From assembly GCA_964017185.1 (NCBI GenBank), contig OZ024869.1, forward strand, positions 59,918,761 to 59,982,760: a DNA stretch of 64,000 bases, read 5' to 3'. Made by a program: the position numbers and the translations under genes. The notes beneath the pieces were generated by a model. It saw only the letters and a program-made list of their open reading frames with translations. It had not been told where the DNA came from and did no database searches. Of this stretch, positions 45,105 to 55,990 are shown piece by piece (positions within the stretch are counted from its first letter, which is position 1; every line of letters begins with the position of its first letter). Source of the stretch: Rugalucina vietnamica (lineage: Eukaryota > Mollusca > Bivalvia > Lucinida > Lucinidae).

Positions 45105-45799
45105 TAAAACAGCAGTCACACAGTAGCGTATAACCCAAACGCGCGCCGGGCGTATGTAAAATCTCAACACGCTGAAGACTTTGGACGTATAAAAATTAAT
45201 TTGTTCCTTTAACTCACTTTAGCAGTCACACAGCGCGTGACTGAAGCGAGTCCCGGACGTATGAAAAATCTCAAAGTTTTGGAGTACGGCTGTGATACGT
45301 CCCAGACGTATGTGCGCCTAGGCACGCGCTAGAGGCGCGCATCGAACGTTCAACGCGCGTTTCACACACGCTTAGGGCACGCTACTGAAGCAAAAAAAAA
45401 AAAAAAATTAAAAATTTAAAAAAAAAATTAGGATTTAGGATTTAAATCGGAACGCGCATGGAACGTACACTGGCGTGCTTCAACGCGTTCAGAGCGTATT
45501 CAACGCGCCTGTAGCGCGCGTGGAACTTATTCGGGTCGTAAAAGTCACACGCCCGAGACACGCCGAGCTTTTAGAAAATTTTAAGCATGTTTAAATTTTT
45601 TTTAGCCCAATCGCGCGCGAAACAGACTTTTAGCGACGTACAGCGACGCGCGCCGGACGTACACCAAGCGTACCCAACGCGCTTGTAGCGAGTTTTGAAC
45701 GTGTTTCCGACGTGCGTCTGGCGTACGTGGAATTTTGCTATTTTCTCAACACGCCCGGCGCGCGTTTCACTTATACGCTACTGTGTGACTGCTGTTTTA
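45105..45799. mobile_element. CpG-rich MITE with 27-bp TIRs and TA duplication
   Basis: The ends are perfect inverted repeats: 45,107-45,133 begins AAACAGCAGTCACACAGTAG and 45,771-45,797 is its exact reverse complement. TA dinucleotides flank both sides (45,105-45,106 and 45,798-45,799), as Tc1/mariner-type elements produce. The 691-bp interior encodes nothing but is rich in CGCG, ACGCG and GCGCGC, unlike its AT-rich surroundings, with an A-tract at 45,392-45,425. A second AGCAGTCACACAG lies inside at about 45,221. The palindromic edge (CTAAAA...TTTTAA) leaves some doubt about the TSD; the TIRs are unambiguous. Confidence 0.88.
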
Positions 45800-46463
45800 A
45801 CCAAAGAAATCACCCATAGCATCAAACCTAGTACATGTATGTGGAGGGTGTTGTGCGAAACGAAAATTTTCACTAGCCACCGTCTCGTCTAAAACGACAG
45901 ATCCCTCCAGAGGCGAAAGAGTCCGACATTCGTCTATCAAACAGTTAAAAATATACGCAAATAACCCAACAAAACGAATTTTACAGAATTGCCAAGCCTG
46001 TCATGCGATGATAAAGCACATTTTCCGGTCGAATATATATTTCTTGTTTACCTGTCAACAGATCATCTTCAAACTTTCCCCGTACATGGCAAAATTATTG
46101 CCCTACAACTGTTGCAAAAGGGCCGCAATACTTTGTAACATAAAATCTCAGACCGTAACCTCTTACAGTGAATCTGTATCTGTGTACGAGTTACAAATTA
46201 GCATATCCGGTTGTTCCGGTTCTTCGGTTTGTGGCAGATTTTACCCCATCAAATGTCAATTACTTTAAATGTTAATTTCTTAGATTAATACTATTACTTT
46301 GTAGTATCTTCTGTCACTGTAATATTTTACCTTACCATATTACTTACTGTATGTCAGATTTTTATTTGATTCCATGATTTATGATACAATTCATAAATGA
46401 TACATTACAGTATCCAAACCACAAACCAATTTTGTCTTTTTGTTTGTCCGTTTAGGAACAGAT

Positions 46464-46512
46464 AACTCGAGCATTCTTGTGTGGTAAAGCGCTGTACCAG
46501 ATTGCTCGAGTT
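46464..46512. repeat. Inverted repeat with 29-bp loop
   Basis: Perfect 10-bp arms AACTCGAGCA and TGCTCGAGTT. The loop itself contains a small inverted TGGTA / TACCA pair. Function unknown. Confidence 0.75.
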
Positions 46513-47671
46513 GATGTTTCTTCGAAGAACTCTATGTTTAATTAAGGTAAATGTAGAGAAGGGGGATAAATGCCATTATCAGAGCAGAATGAATGGCTTA
46601 CTTATCGTTAATTTGTTTGTGACCTAATAAATCTGGTTCGCGTTTGTTGTGCTCTGTCGCGGCGGTTGTGGCAGGATAACCAGTGTGCCGAGTCTCCCTA
46701 GAGGGTCACGTGCCCGTTTCATTAAGAATTACAATCGACGCGCGTTCATTTATGCTAGATTAGTAACGTTAAAATAAAATGTGCATTTTACTGTCACAGT
46801 GGCGATTCCGTAATACTTTCCTTGCAAATGCAGCTGAAAAAAAAAAATCAAAAGAAATCAAAATAAACGACAAACCATAAACTCCGAATAGAAACAAATT
46901 CACAACCTTCAGAGAAGTAAAGTCAATACAGGATCTGCCTATAAGTATAGGTGTATTTTTAAAAACAAATTGTATATCCCGGCGACACATTGGTATCCTC
47001 ACCTCAACCTTTATGATTAATTACTGAGTACCTAAAGGACAGTGTGGTTTAAAGAACAGCTGTGCTTAATTCAGATGATGCACAATTTCAAAATTGGTAG
47101 TATGTGAAAGTGCGATACAAGTGCTAATCTACATTTATAAAAGAAAAAAGTAATTTATTATCGATTGGCCCAAAAATGCATCCTTAAAAGTTTGATCCCT
47201 AACCAGTATATTAACAATTCCAGAGTACTTCATTACCTATTCTTGCTCATAACCAAATGTACTACTCCCGCAGACTTAAAATTGTAAAGAAACACTCATT
47301 AGGTGAGTGTTTACAACATAATTGGTCTTGGTATATGTATCTATTAATAAAAAACGAAAGACGAAAGAAAAAAAAATAAAAAAAATAATCTAACGCAAGT
47401 CAAATACGACTTGGAGATAGGTACTCGTAGTACCATAAGTATACATGGAAAGGCAAAAAAGTGGCATTCACAATCTACGTGTAAGTGAATAGTGTTTGTG
47501 TTTTCTTTCCGTATTGACAACAATGGAAATATACTCTTCGCCAAAAGTTTATCATAATTGTTTTGTTTAAGAGGAGGCAAAATATCTCGTCAACACTAAT
47601 CACATTGACTAAAAATGTCAACACAAAAGTCCCTTTTCGATGCCATGGATACAGAAAAAAACAATCAAGAC

Positions 47672-47741
47672 TTTTAGGATTTAAAATTGGCAGTCAGGTA
47701 AATACCTTTTAGGATTTAAAATTGGCAGTCAGTTAAATACC
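47672..47741 (+). repeat. 35-bp tandem duplication
   Basis: TTTTAGGATTTAAAATTGGC and the following 15 bases occur twice, starting at 47,672 and 47,707, with one difference (CAGGTAAA versus CAGTTAAA). Confidence 0.9.
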
Positions 47742-48270
47742 TGAATGACAAAATAAAAGATAAAATAACTTGTTTAAAAGGATTATTTTCGACACTTTTT
47801 AAAATCGTATCCATAAAAGTACGCAATATCAGTGTCTTAAATCAAGAGTTACACAGATCTTTAGGCGCTAGATAGAACAAAAATGTTGTATAGATATCAC
47901 TGTCCTGTCATTTCAGACGGTAGTAGACAAACTTGTTTTCAAAATGTTAAACACTGCATTTTTACTATACTTTCTTAATATTTTTGTTTAACGTTAAATG
48001 TCAGCGTTTAATGTCAGGTCTGAAATTTTTGTTTGTAACAGATCAACATGCTCTTCCTTGATATGGGGTGAAGTTTGCTCAGTCGTGGCGCATGGTGGCA
48101 GAATTCAGCATTAAGAAACACTGCTTTTCATTGAAATGATATCCTTTCTAATTCAATGAATGTTGAAGTCGCATTATACTTTGGAAATATTTTGCAGGAC
48201 GTTTAACTTTTATTAATTAGTAACTTTAAAATTAGAATATGCTAAACTTTTGTCGAGATGTATAGTTGTA

Positions 48271-48560
48271 CCCGTGTGCCGGACCTTGCAGTGAAAGGTC
48301 CTGGATTCGATATCCCCGCCGTGCTGTGTCCTTAGCAAGATACTCTATGCTATAAACAATCTTTTACGTGCATTAACGTTTGCCAAGCTCGAAGGAAATA
48401 ATTATCGCAGCCCAGTCTGCCAAACAGTGGGGGCATTAAATCCCTTCTGCCGCAAACAACGATTTTTACCCTTTGATGCAAGTGATCTGCTGGCCTGGGT
48501 GAAATGTATAAGTAATGATTAGACGGCGGATTTTTTTTTCTGTCATGCGTTAAAATGTCC
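48271..48560 (+). repeat. Probable tRNA-derived SINE, degenerate
   Basis: GGTCCTGGATTCGATATCC is a B-box-like sequence, followed by GTGTCCTTAGCAAGATACTC, a phrase close to one found in the core of several animal SINEs. The 5' head (A box) is not convincing and no target duplication was found. Confidence 0.5.
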
Positions 48561-48730
48561 GTGGGAAAATTGCAGAAAATGTAAACAACAAACCCTGTGG
48601 CTTGTATGTCCCGCAGAGTTTTCATATCTGATACCGACATGCAGTATTTTAGTGTAACGAAACATTAAATTCAAAATTCAGCCCAAGTTGGTATTTCTTT
48701 TTTATTCTTTTTAATGCACGTGGTCACATT

Positions 48731-48781
48731 TATAACGATGTCATATTTGTAACGATGTCATATAACGATGTCATATTTGTT
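48731..48781 (+). repeat. Short tandem repeat
   Basis: TAACGATGTCATA occurs three times with TTTG or no spacer between copies. Confidence 0.8.
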
Positions 48782-48789
48782 CACATTGA

Positions 48790-51440
48790 ACGTTGCTAAT
48801 GGATTAATCAAAGATATATAGCTCCATTTGTTCAATATACATGCATTTTACGTGGGGTGATCGAAAAGTACGTATGAAAATGTTGTCATTTCCTTAGCTT
48901 TTGTTATTTCGAGATGAAATTTCATCACATAATGCAGCAATATATATGCAGTTATTCCATTGCAATAACGCATGCATAATATACACACGTGCGTTGCAGC
49001 TGTCGTTATGGGAACACCGCCTAACGTTATGCTGCGCAAATTCAAAATACTTCTTAGTTAAAAGTATTGTAACACCCGTTTTGATTGCGTATGCCCGTAT
49101 TTTATTTCATATTTATATTAACTACAACGTACACGGCTTATGTTTGTAAAGTAACGAGGATTTTTATCGAATGGATTTGTCTCTAGAGTCTTGCAAATGC
49201 CGACTCTGTCAAATAGACAAAACTGTTAAGAATTTCGACAATGTTGCATTTTCGCGAAGGCATTTTCTTTTTTCTTTTTTAAAGTATATATTTACTGCAA
49301 GTATATATTTACTCTACTAGTTATATTTTATAGCAGTTTTTTATCAATTCGTTAAACACCGGCCTGAAAACAAGGTATTGAATTTACAAAATGAAATCGG
49401 CATATTTTACGCTAACCTGTTGAATTCAATTTCACCGTATTAGGAAATAAAGCATCAGAATGTCGTATTCTTTCGAAAAATGGTCAATTAATGCTAGAAA
49501 AATATTTTTCATTAAAAAATGTCGACCAACTTTTCCAAAAACAAAGTCAACCCAGGGGTACAGGTGCGCCGGGTCACGTGAAGTGACGTCATTACGCTGT
49601 CTCGTGCATGAATGTCCGACGTCATTGTTTTAAAATGACAATGGCATTAAATCACAAAAGGATCAATGTTTATTCGTACTAAATTTCATATCAATCGATT
49701 TTACAGCATTTTTTATACGTATAATATGAGACTTAAGTTTAGCAATTTTCATTTGGTTTCGAAATTGAAAATTTAATAGTGTTTACTGGACCGAAAACCT
49801 ATCGGCGATATTTACTGTGTTCGCACCACGCAGGTTGTTTCACGTCAGCTGTTTCGATACAAATCCGTCTTTCTATGCCGTTGATTATCAAGCCCGAAAT
49901 TCGTAGATTGCCTAGAAATCGATTACGTCACCATGACGTCAAATTGCATTGCACTATATCATGATAGCCTCACGATGTCTGGCGCCATGATGCCGGTTTT
50001 TGACGCTGACAGCTGATGGAATATGGTTCTAGGAGACTGTATCATACTCTCGCAAGCTTAAAAACTTCATTGGCTTTCTTATTCTCTATGTCTGCACTTC
50101 GCAAATTGATCTTTGTGTTACGTTAGTTTAACGTCAGGTCATGACGGCGCCCCGTCATGGAATTTTTCAAATGTCTTTCCGGTTTATCCGTTATGACACT
50201 TTTACCAATCAAACTAGACAAATATTGGTAACATGTGATGCACGTGGAATGCTGGGCACGTGATTTGCATGGTTAAAAACAAAAACGTAACGTAGAAAGG
50301 CATGGACGTGAAAAAAACAACAACAAAAAAACACGAATTCGTCTCGAAAAATGAATTTGTGTATCACTCGACATATTTTAAAAGGTATCGAAAGTTTTCA
50401 AACCTTTGATTTTGAAAATAACGATTTCTAAACTTATTAAAGTCTTATAGTATATTTTCCGATCGCCCCTCGTATTTCAGTGTTTGATAAAAGTAAGCAC
50501 TGAATCTTAAAAGCTCTCTAGCTTTGAGAACGATAAATCAAAACTATATTAAATTAGTCATATAAATCTCCACAAGTTTGGGTGGCTTGCGGTAGCGATG
50601 TTAAAGGAAAGCTTCGAGCCGGACTTGGCATCGCTGCTGATGTCCGAACCGCGACTTCTTTTCATCGTTCAATTTTGTCAATATACTAATGCAGTTGAGC
50701 AAAATGATGTTTTTATATATCAGAATATACCCTTGTAACCAAAATCAAAGAGAAGCCATAAAATTGATTTTGATACGCGCATCAGTGATCAGCCGCAATG
50801 CGACTCGAGTAAATAATTTATAGTACAATGACAGTGCCGGTTAACCTTTTATATAGATTTGTCTTTGTTGATCGGACTGCTTCAAATGCATATGTTTTAA
50901 CAAACGAATTCTACTATGGTAAACAAAACATACCCACGAGCTTCACACGGCACTGGAAAAGGTCTTAAGCAAGTAGGCGCTCCTTTACATTTACAACTGA
51001 ATCACGTGAGGTTAACCGGCATGGTCAAAGTATTTTTACTTTATACTTGGATTTTTTTCTATGTGCAGGGCAGGGCTTAGCTAAGCCCAGCCTTGGATGA
51101 TTTCATTGTTGAGAAAGGGTCCTAGAGCTGACAATGTATAATTGAGGTAAAGGTGACTATGCTTGTTGTCTTTGTGCTATACCTGTGTTTCACCTGAATG
51201 ATTTCAAAATAGGTGAAGTGTATGGTAGACACACAAAAACATAAACATTTTGTTTCTAAACTATAACCATACAGCTAAACTCAAATATTTCAATCAAGTT
51301 AGCCAATGCCTCTATTTTTGTCAACAACTCATTGCTTTACTGCATTGTAGATGACCTCAGTAGAAGGTCTAATGTACCATTCGAAAAAATAAAGCGATTC
51401 GGAGAACCAGCTGATTTTACTTATTTTTCATACAAGATCA
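48790..51440. other. Spacer, no recognisable gene
   Basis: No gene identified. The middle part (about 49,560-50,160) is richer in CpG and in CRE-like and E-box-like sites than its flanks and is annotated separately. Confidence 0.45.
49574..50159. promoter_or_regulatory. Cluster of CRE and E-box-like sites
   Basis: Two full CRE palindromes TGACGTCA (49,584 and 49,934), one near match (CGACGTCA, 49,617) and TTACGTCA (49,924). An E-box CACGTG lies at about 49,575. A palindrome CATGACGG-CGCC-CCGTCATG lies at 50,140-50,159. This is denser than expected for AT-rich DNA and could mark a promoter or enhancer, but no exon was found nearby. Confidence 0.35.
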
Positions 51441-51735
51441 GCTGTCAAATTAGCAGCATCTTTGCTGCAGCAAAAAAGGTCTCGTTAGCAGCAATTTTAC
51501 TGCAGCAAAATCGGTCATGTTACATGTAGCAGCAATTTAGTACAGCAAAAGCAGTCAAGTTAACAGTATTTTTGCTTGCAGCGTTAGAATTAAATTTGCT
51601 GCAGCAAAATACAGTCAAGTTATCGGCAATTTTGCTGCAGCGAAATTGGTCAAGTTAGCAGGTTTTTTTTGCTACAGCGAAAAATATCTAAGTAAGCAGC
51701 AATTTCGCTGGCAGCGAATATTTTTGTCGCAGATT
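51441..51735 (+). repeat. Degenerate minisatellite of hairpin-forming units
   Basis: About eight units of 33-45 bp, each with AGCAGCAATTTTGCTGCAGC-like sequence, itself a near-palindrome, joined by a GTCAAGTTA linker. The units are diverged, so the array is old. Confidence 0.8.
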
Positions 51736-51908
51736 GTTTCGGCTTTAACCTAGGTGATATCGCATAAGAAAATGGCGATTAATGCCACAATCACATCTTT
51801 TCGACGTACATGTACGTCACCTACGAACAACGTTCACCAAAAAGTTCCATGTAAGTGGAAATTTTTGTTGCCCTTTTTTTTCATTATTATTAGTAGTAGT
51901 AATTTTTA

Positions 51909-51911
<3 letters not shown>

Positions 51912-51940
<29 letters not shown>

Positions 51941-51941
51941 T
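51912..51941. repeat. (TTA)n microsatellite
   Basis: About ten TTA trinucleotides. Confidence 0.95.
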
Positions 51942-52239
51942 TCGTCTGGCTGTGATCGTTATGTAGAAAATGATGATGAATGCTGCGACAGAACTTTTCT
52001 AGGCCACATATTACCAACATTATGGAAAATGTTGCCGATTTTTTACAGTTTCGTCTGGCTGTTAGCCCTATAGGAAACAAATACTTATGCCGCAAACAAG
52101 ATTTTTCTTTCCCACTCATAACATAGCTTAGGGACAAAAGTGTCCATAGACTGGGTAATATGTGGGATATAAAACGTCTACATGGACCCCATGTGCACAA
52201 TTGACAGTATTTTATAAAGAGGAGTACTATACACTGATT

Positions 52240-52478
52240 TGCACTAAATATGAAAGCTACGGGCCTTGTGGTTTAGAAAACTTTTTTTTTCAATCTGATG
52301 CAATCATTCCCCCACCTCAATGATGCTTCAGATAAAATTTGATCGCATTTGGCATGGTCTTAGAAATAGTCATATTTGAAAGTGAAACGGATGAACGCAC
52401 AAACAGATGCACGTGCGCCGGCTCAAGTAGCCTGATCCTATAAGCTCACTTTGTGAGGGCATACGTGAGCTAAAATAT
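52240..52478 (-). repeat. Dispersed repeat, reverse copy
   Basis: Reverse complement opens TTTTAGCTCACGTATGCCCT, then CACAAAGTGAGCTTATAGGA, matching the terminus at 10,822-10,862. The inner part (ATGCTTCAGATAAAATTTGA) resembles the body seen at 3430. Confidence 0.65.
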
Positions 52479-53317
52479 CGGCCACAAAAAATCCACTTTT
52501 AATGCTAGTGACAGGGAACTTTTGTCCAGAACGCGGGTCACAGGCGGCATAGAAAAATCATGTTTGTGATATATTCATCATTGTTTTCTAATGCGCTCAC
52601 AGTCATTTAAAATAAAAAACGTTGTCAACCGAAATTTTCTTCCTTTAATGCTTACAGGGAACTTTTGTCTGTAACTCGGGTAATAGGAGAGATAGAAAAT
52701 GTGTGTTTGTGTTTGTTGGATTCATCTTTTTTGTCACTGAGCTAATAGCTATATTTAAACGAAAACAATAGATGACAAAAAGTTTCGCTTTAGCCTTCAT
52801 TAGTAAATTAGTAATATAAAGTAAGCCTACATCATTTGATATTTACATGTATCAGAACTTGAAACGAAAAACAGAGTCATACAACAAGAATGTTTACCAG
52901 GCATTTACTAAGGGAATTTTCAATATGGTCACACATCAATACAGTCATGTAGTACAGAATATTTTTCTGTGACAGTATGTGTTTACCCATCATTTTCAGT
53001 GCATGAGGTTAAATTTTGACACTGATTGGTTTAACAAGTTGGTCAAAGTAATAATCCAAGTGAGAACTACCTATTTTTAAATGTAATGGTCAATTTTGTC
53101 ATTGTCAATCAAAAACTGACAGGCTCCGCCCTGCACATTGAAAAAAATCGGACTATACACAATGTAAACAGGTATTATTGTTTTCCTTGACTGAGTCGAC
53201 TGATAATGCCATTTTGTGGCCACTATACTGTTTGTACATATTAGCGGAGTGGTTTCTACTCTCTTTAGACATTTTTTGAGTGCCACATGAAGTGCGTGGA
53301 TATTGTTTGTGTTGAGG
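52479..53317. other. Spacer, no gene seen
   Basis: AT-rich with a degenerate internal duplication: CAGGGAACTTTTGTC occurs at about 52,512 and 52,658 with similar following sequence. No gene. Confidence 0.45.
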
Positions 53318-53495
53318 CTTAACGTCCCAGTCAACAATTTTTCAATTATGTCGGGACGGAGCCAACGCTTCTTGGGCTTAACCAGTACTGTAGGGAGTTA
53401 ATGTGTCTTACAAAAAACGGTGTCGTCTGTGGGGATCGAACCAATGACCTCTCGATTCGGAGTCCGACGCTCTACCACTACGCCATCGCGCTCCC
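53318..53495 (-). repeat. tRNA-derived SINE
   Basis: Minus strand starts GGGAGCGCGATGGCGTAGTG with an A box (TGGCGTAGTGG), an anticodon-arm-like GGACTCCGAATCG and a strong B box (GGTTCGATCCCC). A body ends in CTGGGACGTTAAGCC. The head resembles an arginine-type tRNA, but the stems are not fully paired. No long poly-A or clean target duplication was seen. Confidence 0.8.
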
Positions 53496-55229
53496 TAAAG
53501 TGTGTTATTGGCCTGATCAGAATGGCATTACTGAAATGTCTTTTTGAACAAATACAGATCTGTCAACCGACACGGTCAAAGAAAGTCTCACGACAATAAC
53601 ACAATTAATGCCCTATGGTATTAGCAACATTAATGCCCTGCTATAATGTAATTACGCCGTAAATGCTCTTACACATCAAAACGACAGAAAATGGTGTCCG
53701 TTACAACACGTTAATTCAATATAGTAGAGATACATTAGGTACGTAACAATATAGGGTTCAAACATGATTTTCCATAAATTTATTAGCATTCGTTCAGTCC
53801 GCGGGGGGGGGGGTGTTGAAATTCGAGGGCGTAGTCCAAGGTTTTCAACTCTTTGCGAGGGACCTAGTAGACCTGTCAAAGTTTCAAAGTTGATCACTAA
53901 CGATCACAATTACTTTCAATCTTACGATTAACGATTAAGATTAAAAAATCTTTTTTTCCTGAATGTAATCGATTACAATTACAATTGATTTGCAAAAGTA
54001 ATCGAATAATCAATCGATTATTTTTGCATTGATAATCTAGCCAGTCTTGAACTACGCAGTTATGATTTAACTGTATATGGTATTATGTTGGCATATATGG
54101 ACCCTCTTGGTGCATTGGGCACTTTATCCTCAGATTGTAGACTTTACAAAACAGTGAATCATAAACATAATTTTAGGTCTCATGATGCTTTTTACAACTC
54201 CGAATTGGACAGAAAATGTTACTTGATTTGAATAATGCAGTAATTTTGACATCAGTTTTATAATATGACTCTCAAAGTTATTGATGCTGTCATAGTATCT
54301 CTATAGATAGAGAGACATTGATTCTGTTAATCCTTTGTATATTGTCACTAACTTGTTCTAGGATATTTTGACAACACAGCGCAGGTGACACCTGTTTATT
54401 AGTTAATCTGTAAAGGTGTCAACCAGGTAACAATAGGTTTAAACTTTTGCAATATGTTTCAAAACCTATTTAGAATTAGGTCAATTCTAGCTTATAAGCA
54501 TGATGAGGTCAAAAAATGTAAGCAAAAAAAGGAATTCTGAAATATATGGAAAATACTAGAGAGAATTTCGATAAAAAACATTCAGAAGACAAGAAAAAAT
54601 ATAATAATGTTAAATTTGTTGACCAGTATAAATAACTTTATCACCTGTATGTGCCCATGTCATTGAAACCATAATCTGTTCCATAACTGACCAATTTACT
54701 ACTTCAATGGAGAAGATGCTTTTTCCCACATTTAGAATTAACAGCCAAACATATTGATTAGAGCCTGATCTGTTACTTTATCAGAATTTCCATTTGATAT
54801 ATCAAAAATTCTTGAAAATCGCAAAATTCCTGTTGTGAACATAATCTTAGATATTAATTTATTTATTTACTTTCTTTCTTTTACTCTCTTTTTTCAGCAC
54901 CCAGGTCTGGGACCTACATTAGTGAATGATAATGAATGGTCATTTTTGATCGCTATCATTGCATAAATTCTGCACAAACGAAAGAAATAAATGATACAGG
55001 TGCATTTTATTATACAGCCTCGTCACATTTGCATACGCGTAAAAGCTTTCATTCTTATGCTTGTTCTGTATGTACTTTGTTACAGTTGCATTGGCACGTG
55101 CTTTGCGTGGCGCCCGGTATTGAGCATAAATAAATGCGTTGTATACAACACGTGCGCAGGTGAATTACCTCGTTAATACACAACTTTTTTCTTCATTAAC
55201 ATATTAATATCGTGTGACACGAAGGGCAA
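53496..55229. other. AT-rich spacer, no gene seen
   Basis: No gene or RNA recognised. A G-run of about 11 bases lies at about 53,803-53,813, and a run of ATCGATTA-type palindromes at about 53,960-54,030. Confidence 0.5.
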
Positions 55230-55925
55230 TAATGTGTTGCAGCCCGAACCGTGTCTGAAAGATAACTGCAAAATATTTAAAGGATATACTCTAGGAGTTT
55301 ATTTCACAAAGTAGACACCATATGTCAGGGGCCATAACACTATATATAGATTACAAATTTTGTGGAAAATGAAGGAATCCAAATCTTGATGTGTATAACA
55401 AAATTTGGTTGGATTCTGTCAATTCATTCTGAAGATATTGAACGGAAGCAAAATTTTATGTCAATCAAGGGCCATTACAAATCTTTAAAAAATGATGTCT
55501 GTCTGTCCCAAGCTAGATCTTGTCAATGTTGATGTGCATACAAAATTTGTCAAATTCTGTAAATTCATTCTCAAGATATGAAACGGAAGCAAAATTCTAA
55601 CATCAATCAAAGGCCATTACTCGGACACAATATGTAAAGTGAACGAACATTGGCTAAGTTCAAAACACTGTAAAATTGTTAAAATATTTTTTTTCAACAG
55701 AAAAATCTTCATGCACATCATCAATATGTCTGAAAGATATCTGCAAAGTATCTAATATACTGAAAACTCTAGGAGGAGTTTTCACGAAGTATGCACTGTT
55801 TGTAAACAGAATGACGGACACTCCCCCCCCCCCCCCCCACTCCCTAAATCTTCGTTAAGATCTTTAAAAATTCGGGGTGGATGTAAGGGACCTTAGATAA
55901 TGGGCATACTAGGTGAGCTAAAAAC
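55230..55925 (-). repeat. Dispersed repeat related to the 3.6-4.4-kb tandem repeat
   Basis: Two diverged internal copies: TCAATTCATTCTGAAGATAT at about 55,420 and AAATTCATTCTCAAGATATG at about 55,560, each followed by a GGAAGCAAAATT phrase. TCTGAAAGAT-ATCTGCAAAG and CTCTAGGAGGAGTTTTCACG resemble the 191-bp units. It ends at a C-run and CTAGGTGAGCTAAAA, the dispersed-repeat terminus in reverse. Confidence 0.6.
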
Positions 55926-55990
55926 TTAAAAATATGAAGTGGGTAAATAAGTGTGAACTAGAATTGTCAGAGAATCTGACTATAGCCCCC

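Larger units (their letters stand above)
45800..48270. other. Spacer with two small repeats
   Basis: No recognisable gene. It contains a stem-loop at 46,464-46,512 and a 35-bp direct repeat at 47,672-47,741, annotated separately. Confidence 0.45.

Noticed and set aside
53420..53495. Functional tRNA-Arg gene
   Set aside because: The anticodon stem does not pair fully and a SINE body follows.
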